Source: Novosphingobium clariflavum
GTDB taxonomy: Bacteria; Pseudomonadota; Alphaproteobacteria; Sphingomonadales; Sphingomonadaceae
DNA length: 64,000 bases
Reading direction: 5' to 3'
NCBI RefSeq assembly: GCF_026420865.1
Contig: NZ_JAPCWC010000003.1
Coordinates: 124,001-188,000 of the forward strand
The notes under the pieces were generated by a model. It was not told where the DNA came from and did no database searches. It saw nothing but the letters and a program-made list of their open reading frames with translations. The position numbers and the translations under genes are program-made. Shown piece after piece: positions 34,985 to 43,846 of the stretch; position 1 is the first letter of the stretch, and the number at the start of each line of letters is the position of its first letter.

Positions 34985-35956
34985 TCAGATCTCGAAGCTG
35001 ACCATCTTGGCCATGATGAAGGCGCCGATGCCCATCCAGATGCCGCCGCCGATGCCCGCGACCATCAGGCGTTCGTCGATGAAGAACTTTCCGATGTAGC
35101 CGGGGTTGATCCAGTAGATCATGCCGAAGACGATGAAGGGCAGCGAGCCGACGATGTAGGCAGAGGCCTTCGATTCCGAGCTCATGGCGCGGATCTTGAG
35201 TTTCATCTGCGAACGCTTGCGCAGCACGTCGCCCAGGTTGGCGAGCGTTTCGGCCAGGTTGCCGCCGGTCTCGCGCTGGATCGCGAGGGTGATGCAGAAG
35301 AAGTTGAATTCCGGAATTTCAAGACGATCGGCGGTGTTCTGGAGGGCTTCCTCCATGGTCTTGCCGATCTTCATGCGCTCGGTCACCAGCTTGAATTCCT
35401 CGCCGACCGGGCCGGGGATCTCCTGGGCGACGATGCCCAGCGTCTCGGTGACGGGAAGGCCAGAGCGCAGGCCGCGCACCAGCAGGTCGATGGCGTCGGC
35501 GAACTTGACGTTGAAGGCGTTCGTGCGGCGGCTGATCAGCTTGTTCAGCACGAAGTGCGGCAGCGCCGCGCCGGTGAACAGGCCGAAGGCAAGCGCGAAG
35601 GGCAGTACACCGGATTTCACGAAGACCAGTGCGGTCACGCCAAGGCCGATACCCAGCGAGGTGTAGAGATATTGCGGGATCGTCCAGCTCTGGCCCGAGC
35701 GATAGAGCCGCAGCGCGAGCGCATCGATGCGCGAACCCGAGCCGGCGACCTTGTGGGTGCGCGGCTTGCGAGCGGCGACGGCCTTGCGCATCTGCGCCTC
35801 GACCCGGTCGGTCGCGCTCTGCGAATGGCGGAAACGCACGCCCTTGAGCCGGCGCGTCTTCTCCTTGTCGGGCGAGGGACCGGCAAAGGCGGCCCAGAGC
35901 AGCCCGATCACGGCCGTGAGGCCGACTGCCAACATCAGGATGGGGATCAGATTCAT
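34985..35956 (-). CDS. tadB: Flp/Tad pilus inner-membrane platform protein TadB
   Basis: GspF-family platform protein of 323 residues, related to TadC. It has an N-terminal hydrophobic segment, then DAIDLLVRGLRSGLPVTETLGIVAQEI and a C-terminal pair of helices (SASYIVGSLPFIVFG region). In most Tad operons the ATPase cpaF/tadA is directly upstream. Here 76 bp with a hairpin separate TadB from CpaE and no ATPase is present. It needs a traffic ATPase to work. Confidence 0.92.
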   Translation of the reverse strand: MNLIPILMLAVGLTAVIGLLWAAFAGPSPDKEKTRRLKGVRFRHSQSATDRVEAQMRKAVAARKPRTHKVAGSGSRIDALALRLYRSGQSWTIPQYLYTSLGIGLGVTALVFVKSGVLPFALAFGLFTGAALPHFVLNKLISRRTNAFNVKFADAIDLLVRGLRSGLPVTETLGIVAQEIPGPVGEEFKLVTERMKIGKTMEEALQNTADRLEIPEFNFFCITLAIQRETGGNLAETLANLGDVLRKRSQMKLKIRAMSSESKASAYIVGSLPFIVFGMIYWINPGYIGKFFIDERLMVAGIGGGIWMGIGAFIMAKMVSFEI

Positions 35957-35987
35957 TCCCGTCGCTCGCCTTCATCGGGGCCTTGCG

Positions 35988-36027
35988 GTGCCTGCCGGGC
36001 CGGTCCTGCGACGGGCCCGCCAGGCAC
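35988..36027. repeat. Intercistronic hairpin in place of cpaF
   Basis: GTGCCTGCCGGGCC (35988-36001) pairs with GGCCCG-CCAGGCAC (ending at 36027) with one bulge. It lies in the 76-bp gap between cpaE and tadB. No T-run follows on the minus strand, so it may stabilise or process the mRNA rather than terminate it. Confidence 0.6.
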
Positions 36028-36032
36028 TGCGA

Positions 36033-37322
36033 TCAGGCCGCGGTTTCCTTCTTGGAGGCCTTGCTCATGATGCCCTTGAGATCGAACTTGCCGAGCAGCG
36101 AGGTCTTGCCGCCCTGGTCCTTGGCGGAACCGGACGGGCCTGCGCCTTCGCCGCCTTCCTCGATGATCATGCGCGAGAGTTCGCGGATGGCGCTGCCGGC
36201 GCGCGTCGAGCGATTGGCATCGACAAACGTCTGGCCGAGCTTGGCCGCCAGCGATGCCGCCTTGATGTCATAGGGAATGCTGACATGGATGCGGGTCTCG
36301 ATCGAGGCCTCGAAATCGGTCTTGCTGATCTCGGCCACGCCCGACTGCATCTTGTTGGCGACGATGATGACGCGCGTGTGCGGGGCATTGGCCTTGAACC
36401 AGGAGAGCATGCGGATCGTGTCGCGGGCCGAGGCCAGCGTCAGTTCGGTGACCAGAACCACCACGTTCACTTCCGCGACCAGTTGCGGGAAGTTGATCAG
36501 CATGTTGCGCGGCAGGTCGACCACGGTCATCTCGAAGGCCTGGCGGAACTCCTCTTCCAGCTGGAGGAAGGCGGAGCCGTCGGTCATCAGCGGGGTGCTG
36601 ATCGGCGCTTCGGCGGAGAGGATCGCGAGATTGTCGTTGGCGCGGATCATTGCGCGTTCGATGAACAGTCCGTCGATGCGGCTGGGGTTCTCGATCGCGT
36701 CGGTCAGGCCTCGGCCGGGTTCAAGATCGAGGGTCAGCGCGCCGGTGCCGAAATGGATGTCGAGATCGAGCAGGGCGGTCGGCAGCTTGTTGTCGGCGCT
36801 GAACAGCCAGGCCAGCGAGGTCGCCAGCGTCGAGGCGCCGACGCCGCCGCGGGTGCCGATCACCGCGGTCGAAATGTGCGACTTGGCGATGCCGCCGTCA
36901 TGGTGGCGCGGCGCGGTGAACACGGCCTGGGCCTGTGCCAGCGTGTCGCGCACTTGTGCGGGCTGGAGGGGCTTGAGCAGGTAGTCGTGGATGCCGCTGG
37001 CGATGAGGTCGCGGTAGAGGCGCACGTCGTTGACCTGGCCCACCGCCACGACGACCGTGCCCGGCTCGCAGACTTCGGCGAGGGCATTGATGTCGTTGAG
37101 CGGGTCGCCGCTTTCCGACAGGTCGACCAGCAGGATGTTGGGCGATGCGGTGATGGCCAGCGACTGCACTGCATTGCGCAGGCCGCCCTTGTTGCACTTT
37201 TCGGGCTGCCAGCCCATTTCGATGGCGATCGGGCGCAGCACGTCGAGCGAGGCTTCGTCGCACAGGTAGGCGGCGAACTGGTCACGCCCGCTCGGGCCGC
37301 CGGATTTCCAGGGTGCGTTCAC
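36033..37322 (-). CDS. cpaE: Pilus assembly protein CpaE (MinD/ParA-like)
   Basis: A 429-residue Tad pilus localisation factor (TadZ). The N-terminal receiver-like domain (about 20-140) has IASGIHDYLLKPLQPAQV. The MinD-like ATPase domain begins with the deviant Walker A GTRGGVGASTLATSLAWL and continues with DLDIHFGTGALTLDLEPG and TVVDLPRNM. It positions the pilus machine at the cell pole or surface. It starts 4 bp after cpaD. Confidence 0.93.
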   Translation of the reverse strand: MNAPWKSGGPSGRDQFAAYLCDEASLDVLRPIAIEMGWQPEKCNKGGLRNAVQSLAITASPNILLVDLSESGDPLNDINALAEVCEPGTVVVAVGQVNDVRLYRDLIASGIHDYLLKPLQPAQVRDTLAQAQAVFTAPRHHDGGIAKSHISTAVIGTRGGVGASTLATSLAWLFSADNKLPTALLDLDIHFGTGALTLDLEPGRGLTDAIENPSRIDGLFIERAMIRANDNLAILSAEAPISTPLMTDGSAFLQLEEEFRQAFEMTVVDLPRNMLINFPQLVAEVNVVVLVTELTLASARDTIRMLSWFKANAPHTRVIIVANKMQSGVAEISKTDFEASIETRIHVSIPYDIKAASLAAKLGQTFVDANRSTRAGSAIRELSRMIIEEGGEGAGPSGSAKDQGGKTSLLGKFDLKGIMSKASKKETAA

Positions 37323-37326
37323 GAGA

Positions 37327-37968
37327 TCAGTCTCCCTTGCTCGAAGTGGAGGGAAGCTGGCCGCCGCCCTTGCCGGACGGGTCGGCAGCGCGGTAGGCCT
37401 CGATGGCCTTGGCGCTGCGAACGCTTACGCCGGTGTCATTGGTGGCGCCGTGCAGCAGGTCTTCCGGGTTGGCGACCATGGCGGCAAGGTTCGAATTGGT
37501 CGCGCAGCCATAGTTGCTGGAGAGCCCGTTGGCAGGGTTGAAGTCGCTGTTCGAGGCCCAGTTGGGGCAACCGGGCACATAGGCCTTGCTGCGGACCAGA
37601 ACGATGCGGGCCTTGCCCTGGGCGACATAGCCGTCGGTCGCCGGGGCGCCTTCGCTCAGCAGGAGGCCGAAGCGTGCGGCAACGGATTCGACTGCGCTGC
37701 GGGTCGCGGGATTGCCGCCGGGATCCTCGACATAGATGCGATCGCCGTACTTCACGGTCATGGCCTCGAACCAGCCGGCGAGGCGCGATTGTTCGCCATA
37801 GGCGAGACCGCCGCCATCGGTGCCGACGTCGAGTGCGTAGTTGACCTTCTCGACCACCGGCTGGTTGACCGAATTCATCGAACGGTTGGTGGGAACGCCG
37901 CCGCAACCGGCGAGCGCGAGGCCCAGGGAAAGCGCGGCGGTGCACAAGGCGATCTTGGACGTGTTCAT
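37327..37968 (-). CDS. cpaD: Pilus assembly lipoprotein CpaD
   Basis: A 213-residue lipoprotein of the Tad pilus outer-membrane complex. The leader MNTSKIALCTAALSLGLALAGC carries a LAGC lipobox. The family ending region has CPNWASNSDFNPANGLSSNYGCATNSNLAAMVANPEDLLHGA. The ATG at 37968 follows AGAAAGGTGA. It helps the secretin reach or stay in the outer membrane. Confidence 0.92.
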   Translation of the reverse strand: MNTSKIALCTAALSLGLALAGCGGVPTNRSMNSVNQPVVEKVNYALDVGTDGGGLAYGEQSRLAGWFEAMTVKYGDRIYVEDPGGNPATRSAVESVAARFGLLLSEGAPATDGYVAQGKARIVLVRSKAYVPGCPNWASNSDFNPANGLSSNYGCATNSNLAAMVANPEDLLHGATNDTGVSVRSAKAIEAYRAADPSGKGGGQLPSTSSKGD

Positions 37969-37982
37969 CGGTATCACCTTTC

Positions 37983-39521
37983 TCACTTCAGGCTGAAGCC
38001 GGGCTTGGCACCGCTCGTCGCGGAGGCCTTCGAACTGCGGCTGTCGCTGGTGCGCGCATCGTTGCCGACCGCGGGTGCGGCCGGTGTGCCGCCCGAGGAG
38101 GGCGCCGAGGTTGCTGCGGGGCGCTTGTCGCCCGAGCTGCCGTCGCTGGCCATGTTGCCGAGCAGGCGTTGCAGGTCGTTGGGCGCATTGAACCCGTCGG
38201 TCGGCAGCTTGATGTCGGCGGCGTCGACCGGATTGACGAGGTAGGGCGTGACGACGATGACCAGTTCGGTTTCGCCGCGCTTGTAGCTGGTCGAGCGGAA
38301 CAGCGAGCCGAGGATCGGCAGGTCGCCGGCGCCGGGCAGCTTCTGGATGGTGTTCTGAGAGTTGTTGCTGAGCAGGCCGGCGATCATGAAGCTCTGGCCG
38401 GAACCCAGTTCCACCGTGGTCTCGGTGCGGCGCACGGTGAGGGAGGGTACCTCGAAGCCGTTGAGAGTGACGGCGCCTTCGCTCGAGAGTTCCGAGACTT
38501 CGGGGCGTACCCGCATCGAGATATGGCCGTTGGCCAGGACCGTCGGCGCATAGCTGAGCGAGACACCGTACTTCTTGTACTCGATCGTGACGTTCGAGCT
38601 GTTGGTGCCCTGCACGATCGGAATCGGGTACTCGCCGCCGGCCAGGAACTCGGCGCTTTCGCCGGAAAGCGTGGTGAGGTTGGGCTGGGCGAGGGTGGTC
38701 ACCAGGCCCACCGTCTCGCCGGCATCGAGCGCGCCGAGGATGTTGAGGCCGAACAGCTTGCCGGTGGCCGCAAGGGTGCTGCCGCTGGTGATCGGCGAAA
38801 CGGCGCTGGCCGTGGTCGAGGTCGTCGTGCCCATGCCGAGCGAGGTGCCGTCGGGCCTATACTGGGTGTACCAGCCCGAGCGCCCTTGTCCGAGACCGAA
38901 CTTGAAGCCGCCGGTGCCGTCGACGGTGGTGATGTTCGACTGCATCGACTTGACCAGCGTGCGGCTGACTTCGGCAATGCGCACCTGCAAGTTCACCTGA
39001 AGCGGGGTTGCCATGCGCAGGCGGCTGATGACGTTGCCGTCCTTGCCGACATAGGCCTGGACCAGGCGCTCGGCCTCGGCGGCATCTTCCGGGGTCTTGA
39101 CGGTGCCGGTCAGCAGGAAGGTGCTGGACCCCACCGTCGAGACGGCGATCCTGGCGTCGGGCATCGCCAGGTGCAGCATCGCTCCGACGCTGTCGATGTT
39201 CGAGCCGACCCGGATCGTGGCGGACCAGACCACCGCGCCGGAGGCGTTGCTGGCATAGACCGTGGTGGTGCCGCCGGCCTTGCCGAACAGGTAGAACTGG
39301 TTACGCGACTTGACCTGCACGTCGGCCACCGCGTCGTTGGACACGAAGACGTCGGTCATCGTGCCGGGCACGTTGATGAGCTGGCCGTTGCCGATCGAGA
39401 GCGAGATGTCCTGGGCCGGGCGGACCACCGATTGCGCGGTGATCGGCGCGGCGACCGGGATGGCCAGCGGCGAAAGCACGCAGGCGGCACGCAGCAGGGA
39501 TTTGAGAAGGCGCGTGTTCAT
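37983..39521 (-). CDS. cpaC: Flp/Tad pilus secretin CpaC
   Basis: Outer-membrane secretin ring for the Flp pilus. It has a signal peptide (MNTRLLKSLLRAACVLSPLAIP... ending ITAQ), an N-terminal pilotin/BON-type region with VTTVYASNASGAVVW, and a secretin domain with the TLSGESAEFLAGGEYPIP, VSLSYAPTVLANGHISMRVRPEVSEL and GLLSNNSQNTIQKLPGAGDLPILGSLFRS motifs. The ATG at 39521 gives a proper signal peptide. An in-frame ATG at 39596, overlapping the cpaB stop, is also possible. C-terminal tail is Ser/Ala-rich. Confidence 0.93.
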   Translation of the reverse strand: MNTRLLKSLLRAACVLSPLAIPVAAPITAQSVVRPAQDISLSIGNGQLINVPGTMTDVFVSNDAVADVQVKSRNQFYLFGKAGGTTTVYASNASGAVVWSATIRVGSNIDSVGAMLHLAMPDARIAVSTVGSSTFLLTGTVKTPEDAAEAERLVQAYVGKDGNVISRLRMATPLQVNLQVRIAEVSRTLVKSMQSNITTVDGTGGFKFGLGQGRSGWYTQYRPDGTSLGMGTTTSTTASAVSPITSGSTLAATGKLFGLNILGALDAGETVGLVTTLAQPNLTTLSGESAEFLAGGEYPIPIVQGTNSSNVTIEYKKYGVSLSYAPTVLANGHISMRVRPEVSELSSEGAVTLNGFEVPSLTVRRTETTVELGSGQSFMIAGLLSNNSQNTIQKLPGAGDLPILGSLFRSTSYKRGETELVIVVTPYLVNPVDAADIKLPTDGFNAPNDLQRLLGNMASDGSSGDKRPAATSAPSSGGTPAAPAVGNDARTSDSRSSKASATSGAKPGFSLK

Positions 39522-39595
39522 CGTTTTGACCTTCGGCGGATGAATGCGGTTGGTGGCGACCTTGGCGCCGGTGGGCGCGATTGCAGCGGGGCGCA

Positions 39596-40621
39596 TCAGT
39601 GGCTGCTTACCGGTTCGACGGAGACGTCCTTGCCGCGGGTGACGCGTACCACCGGACCGATCGGGACGACGCGTGCGACCGTGGCGGCCTGGGCGGGCGG
39701 TCCGGCGGCGACCACCGGCTGGGCCGGTGCGTTGCCCTGCATCGAGGGACGGCTGGAGCGCTGGAAGCGCGAGACATCGCCGCCGGTCACGTAAGTCGTG
39801 TTCCCTTCGATCGGCTGGGCCATCGCGGTGCGCATGATCTGTTCTTCCTGTGCCTTGGTCGCGCCTTCGGGGACCTTGACCTGGCCGGCGGCGAGGATGC
39901 GTTCGAACTCGCCCTGGTTGTCGGCGATCGAGCGCAGCGACAGGCTGATCGTGCCCAGCTCCTGCGCGACGGCGACCTTTTCGGCGATGCGGGGGCTGAC
40001 TTCGAGTGTCACGGTGCTGACCGCCTTGACCACGGTCTTGCCGTCGACGACGTCCTGGTCGGTGGCCTGGTCGGTGGCGAGCACGCGCAAGTTGCGCAGG
40101 ATGGTTTCCGAGGCGCGCAGCGGCGGGGTGCCGTCGTTGCCGGTCACTTCCTGCGTCAGAACGAGGTCGACGCGGTCGCCCGGGAACACGAAGCCACCGA
40201 CGCCGGTCTTGGCGGAAACGGGGATCGTCACCGCACGCATGCCCGGCGCCAGCGCGGCGGCGAGGAAGCCGCGGTCGCCCGGTGCGACGAGGCCGCCCTG
40301 GGTGATCGGCTGGCCGGCGGTGATCGGGTAGCGGACAACGGTGCCCATCAGCTTCTGCATGTCGGCCTCGCCCTCGATGAAGTAGGCGTCCTTCACCAGT
40401 TCCTTGGGCCAGTCCTGATAGGAGACCGAATCGGCGGTGATGATCGTGCCCACCGGCAGGGCGCGCTGGGCGACGAGGACCTTGGGGCCCGTCGGCGCGA
40501 CGGCGGTGGCGGCACCGGCCTGGGGCGCCGACGCGCCGCTGAACATCGACCTGGCGGCAATGGCGGTCCCGGCTGCGACGAGCAGCGCAATGACCAGCAG
40601 CACCAGCTTCTTCTTATCCAT
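39596..40621 (-). CDS. cpaB: Pilus assembly protein CpaB (RcpC)
   Basis: A 341-residue periplasmic pilus-assembly protein with an N-terminal membrane helix (KKLVLLVIALLVAAGTAIAA). A SAF-type domain follows (VLVAQRALPVGTIITADSVSYQDWPKE, VVRYPITAGQPI), as does a GFVFPGDRVDLVLTQE motif typical of RcpC. It probably stabilises the secretin through peptidoglycan contact. Gene order after cpaA is normal. Confidence 0.92.
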   Translation of the reverse strand: MDKKKLVLLVIALLVAAGTAIAARSMFSGASAPQAGAATAVAPTGPKVLVAQRALPVGTIITADSVSYQDWPKELVKDAYFIEGEADMQKLMGTVVRYPITAGQPITQGGLVAPGDRGFLAAALAPGMRAVTIPVSAKTGVGGFVFPGDRVDLVLTQEVTGNDGTPPLRASETILRNLRVLATDQATDQDVVDGKTVVKAVSTVTLEVSPRIAEKVAVAQELGTISLSLRSIADNQGEFERILAAGQVKVPEGATKAQEEQIMRTAMAQPIEGNTTYVTGGDVSRFQRSSRPSMQGNAPAQPVVAAGPPAQAATVARVVPIGPVVRVTRGKDVSVEPVSSH

Positions 40622-40690
40622 GGCTAGGAAGCCCCCTGAGTGTCCCCGATTAACTATGCGTACATTCGGGCAAATTGGTTAAAATCAGGT

Positions 40691-41404
40691 TCACCCCAAC
40701 ACGGGGGCGGCATGAAAGGCCGAAATCCCGGTGGCCGCAGCGACCCAGAGGCCCGCTGCGGCGATGGCAACGCCGTAGGGCACGCGCAGGCGCGATTTCT
40801 GGCGGCGCTTGATATGGAAGAACCCGAGTGCGAACAGCGCGAGCAGGCCCAGCAGCGTGCCGGCGGCAACGAGCGCGGGAGAGCGCGACGAGGACAGCAG
40901 CGAATCGACCAGTTCCGGTGAGATCAGCGGTCGCCCTGTCGCTAGCGCCCAGGCCATGGCCGCCGCCACAAAGGTCCAGCCTGCCGCGACCAGCCAGGCG
41001 CCGATGTCGCACAGGGCCTCGCCCGGGCGGCGTTCCATGTTGAAGGCAGCCATTGCCACCGAGGCGCCGCCGCCGACCACGGCCATCAGCACGATCAGCT
41101 GGAGAAAGGGAGCAGGCGCGAACCACAGCGCCAGCGCGGCGAGCAGCTTGACGTCGCCGCCGCCCATCTGGCGCAGCACGAACAGCACGCAGCAGATCGC
41201 GAAAGTCGCGAGGGCAAGGCCGATCTGAATGCCGATGCCGGTCCAGCCTAGGCCGATCGACAGCCACCACAGCGGCGCGGCCAGGGCGATGCCGGCATTG
41301 AGCCGGTTCGCGATCTCGCGGCGCTTGATGTCCGTCACGGCCGCCACGACCAGCGCGGTTGCCAATGCGGCCAGCAATGCGTACGAAAAATACGCCGATT
41401 GCAT
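40691..41404 (-). CDS. cpaA: Prepilin peptidase CpaA (TadV)
   Basis: Inner-membrane aspartyl peptidase that removes the leader of Flp pilins, 237 residues. The catalytic aspartates are in AAVTDIKRREIANRLN and MGGGDVKLLAALALW, as in A24 peptidases. Six or more hydrophobic segments are visible. It is the first gene of the operon, 69 bp upstream of cpaB. No Flp pilin gene is found before it. Confidence 0.93.
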   Translation of the reverse strand: MQSAYFSYALLAALATALVVAAVTDIKRREIANRLNAGIALAAPLWWLSIGLGWTGIGIQIGLALATFAICCVLFVLRQMGGGDVKLLAALALWFAPAPFLQLIVLMAVVGGGASVAMAAFNMERRPGEALCDIGAWLVAAGWTFVAAAMAWALATGRPLISPELVDSLLSSSRSPALVAAGTLLGLLALFALGFFHIKRRQKSRLRVPYGVAIAAAGLWVAAATGISAFHAAPVLG

Positions 41405-41491
41405 CTGTTAGTACCCCCCTTAACAAGGGAATGATCTAGCGGGCATCACTTACCAAATAGTAACCAGTACACTGAGGCTGGAATTCATCAC

Positions 41492-42490
41492 GTGACCATC
41501 GAAATTTCCGAAATTTCCCATGCGTTCAATGTGATGGAGGGGGCTGGCCGGGGCCGCCGCGCCATACCGCCTGGTGTCGTCGAAAGCCGCTGGACGGGAA
41601 GCGACGGCAAAAGCCAGATCCGCCGGATCGACTGGCCGGTGCCGGCTGCGCCGCGCGGGTCGCTGCTGTTCCTGCCGGGGCGCGGCGATGCCTACGAGAA
41701 GTGGCTGGAGACGCTGGAACAGTGGCATGCGGAAGGCTGGGCAGTTACCTCGATTGACTGGCGCGGACAGGCGCTGAGCGGCCGGCTCGGGCGTGATGGC
41801 ATGACCGGGCATGTCGACGATTTCGGCCTCTGGATCGACGATCTTGCCCTGTTTTGGAAGGACTGGGCGCAGGAACGGCCGGGGCCGCTGGTACTGGTCG
41901 GCCATTCGATGGGCGGGCATCTGGCCATGCGTGCGGTGGCGGAGCGGCGGGTTGCTCCCGAGGCGTTGGTGCTCTCCGCGCCGATGCTGGGCATCCATCC
42001 GGCTGCGATTCCCAGCTGGGTGCTGCATCCGGTCGCACGCGTGATCCGCGCTCTCGGCGATCCGCGCCGCCCGGCTTGGAAACATAACGAAAAGCCGCAG
42101 CTTGTCCCTCACGCCCGGATGAAGCTGCTTACCCACGACGAGGGGCGCTATGCCGACGAGGCGTGGTGGCGGCTGGAGCGTCCGGCCATGGCGATGGGCC
42201 CGGCCAGCTGGGGCTGGATCGAACGGGCGCTCGCCTCGATCCGCGGGCTGGAAGCGAAAGGGGTGCTCGAATCGGTCGAAGTGCCGGTGTTGCTGCTCGC
42301 GACGCGTCATGACGGCCTCGTGTCCTGGCCGGCGATTCGCCGGGCTGCGGCGCGCTTGCCGCAAGGCGAACTGGTTCACTGGGGCAGGGAATGCCGCCAC
42401 GAGATCCTGCGCGAGGCCGATTCGATCCGCGATTCCGCGCTGGCGACGATCCGGGACTTCCTGAACCGGAATGCGCCCGCTAGGGGCTGA
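41492..42490 (+). CDS. Alpha/beta hydrolase (lysophospholipase-like)
   Basis: A 332-residue hydrolase starting with GTG. The nucleophile elbow is GHSMGG (about residue 137 for the Ser). Preceding strand motif TSIDWRGQALSGR and the WKDWAQERPGPLVLVGHSMGG arrangement match monoacylglycerol lipase-like serine hydrolases. Candidate acid and base are the Asp in LLATRHDGLVSW and the His in WGRECRHEIL. It overlaps nothing; the FAD gene follows 6 bp later, so the two may be cotranscribed. Confidence 0.87.
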   Translation: MTIEISEISHAFNVMEGAGRGRRAIPPGVVESRWTGSDGKSQIRRIDWPVPAAPRGSLLFLPGRGDAYEKWLETLEQWHAEGWAVTSIDWRGQALSGRLGRDGMTGHVDDFGLWIDDLALFWKDWAQERPGPLVLVGHSMGGHLAMRAVAERRVAPEALVLSAPMLGIHPAAIPSWVLHPVARVIRALGDPRRPAWKHNEKPQLVPHARMKLLTHDEGRYADEAWWRLERPAMAMGPASWGWIERALASIRGLEAKGVLESVEVPVLLLATRHDGLVSWPAIRRAAARLPQGELVHWGRECRHEILREADSIRDSALATIRDFLNRNAPARG

Positions 42491-42496
42491 GGCCCT

Positions 42497-43588
42497 ATGC
42501 AAACGAGGTTCGATATCATCGTGGTGGGTGCCGGCATGGCCGGTGCCTCGCTGGCTGCGCGATTAGGCGGCAAAGCCAGCGTGCTGGTGATCGAGGCGGA
42601 AGAGCACCCTGGTTATCACGCCACCGGCCGTTCTGCCGCGTTCTGGACCGAGAGCTACGGCGGCCCGCGGGTCCAGCCGCTTACCGCGGCATCCGGTGCG
42701 GAACTGCGGGCGCTGGGCGTGCTGGCGCCGCGATCCGCGCTGACGCTGGGCCGAACGGGTGAGCAGGCCGACGTTGAGCGATTCGCGCGGGTCTATGGCG
42801 ATCTCGGGGTCGAGGTGCATGTGCTCGACCGTGCCGGGATCGCAGCGCGGGTGCCGGGCCTGCGGGGCGGCTGGGCATCGGGCGTGCTGGAGCCGAGCAC
42901 CTGCGACATCGACGTGGCCACGCTGCATCAGCACTATCTCGCCGCAGCGCGCCGTGAGGGGGTTGAGATCCGCTGCCGTGCGGGCTTGCGACGGGCAACG
43001 CGCTCCGCGCAGGGCTGGTTGCTGGCGCTTGCTGACGGCACCGAGGTCACCTGCGACGTGCTGGCCAACGCGGCGGGCGCCTGGGCCGATCCGGTGGCGC
43101 GGCTGGCCGGTGCGCGTCCGCTGGGCATCGCGCCCTATCGCCGCACGGTGGCCCAGCTTGCGGTGGGCCGCCCGGTGCCCGGCGACCTGCCGCTGGTGCT
43201 CGATGTGGGCGAGACGTTCTACTTCAAGCCCGAGCATGGCCGCCTCTGGCTGAGCCCGCATGACGAGACGCCCAGTGTTGCTTGCGACGCCGCACCCGAG
43301 GAAATCGACGTGGCGCTGGCCATTGACCGCCTGGAGAACGTCGTCGACTGGCCGGTCGAGCGGGTCGAGCATCGCTGGGCGGGGCTGCGCTCGTTCGCGC
43401 CGGACCGGCTGCCGGTCTATGGTTTCGATCCCGCCGACCCGGCATTCTTCTGGTTCGCCGGGCAGGGCGGTTTCGGCATCCAGACCGCGCCGGCTGCCGC
43501 TGTGCTGGGAGCGGCCCTGCTGCTTGGCGAGAAGGGCGGCGACGTCGATCCCGCGCCCTATGTCCCGGATCGGTTCGTGACTGTTTGA
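42497..43588 (+). CDS. FAD-dependent oxidoreductase (DAO family)
   Basis: A 363-residue flavoprotein. The N-terminal dinucleotide-binding motif is VGAGMAGASLA, followed by an FAD-linked stretch (EEHPGYHATGRSAAFW), and the C-terminal FAGQGGFGIQTAPAAAVLGA motif closes the FAD site. This is the glycine oxidase / D-amino-acid dehydrogenase type of fold. The substrate could be an amino acid or hydroxy acid, but the sequence does not decide. It may share a transcript with the preceding hydrolase. Confidence 0.88.
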   Translation: MQTRFDIIVVGAGMAGASLAARLGGKASVLVIEAEEHPGYHATGRSAAFWTESYGGPRVQPLTAASGAELRALGVLAPRSALTLGRTGEQADVERFARVYGDLGVEVHVLDRAGIAARVPGLRGGWASGVLEPSTCDIDVATLHQHYLAAARREGVEIRCRAGLRRATRSAQGWLLALADGTEVTCDVLANAAGAWADPVARLAGARPLGIAPYRRTVAQLAVGRPVPGDLPLVLDVGETFYFKPEHGRLWLSPHDETPSVACDAAPEEIDVALAIDRLENVVDWPVERVEHRWAGLRSFAPDRLPVYGFDPADPAFFWFAGQGGFGIQTAPAAAVLGAALLLGEKGGDVDPAPYVPDRFVTV

Positions 43589-43663
43589 ACTCCCGCTTGC
43601 CTGCGCTCGATTACTGTTCAAGTATCTGCGCGGGGGGGACCGTTTCGCACAGGAGAACCGGAA

Positions 43664-43846
43664 ATGGCGCATCGATTCGAGATCCGGAAGAACAAGGCCG
43701 GAGAGTTCGTCGCTTACTTCGTCTACAACGCCGAAACGATTTTCTGGACCGAGGGCTATTCGAGCAAGGCCTCGGCGAAGAATGCGATCGAATCGATCAA
43801 GAAGAACGGCCCGCCCGCCGAAGTCGTGGACACCACGACGGAATAG
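43664..43846 (+). CDS. YegP / DUF1508 domain protein
   Basis: A 60-residue protein with one DUF1508 unit: HRFEIRKNKAGEFVAYFVYNAETIFWTEGYSSKASAKNAIESIKKN. The fold is a small beta-beta-alpha unit, often doubled in other species, and this copy has a single unit. AGGAG precedes the ATG at 43664. E. coli YegP has a stress-related, poorly known role. It converges on the FUSC gene with 1 bp between stops. Confidence 0.93.
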   Translation: MAHRFEIRKNKAGEFVAYFVYNAETIFWTEGYSSKASAKNAIESIKKNGPPAEVVDTTTE

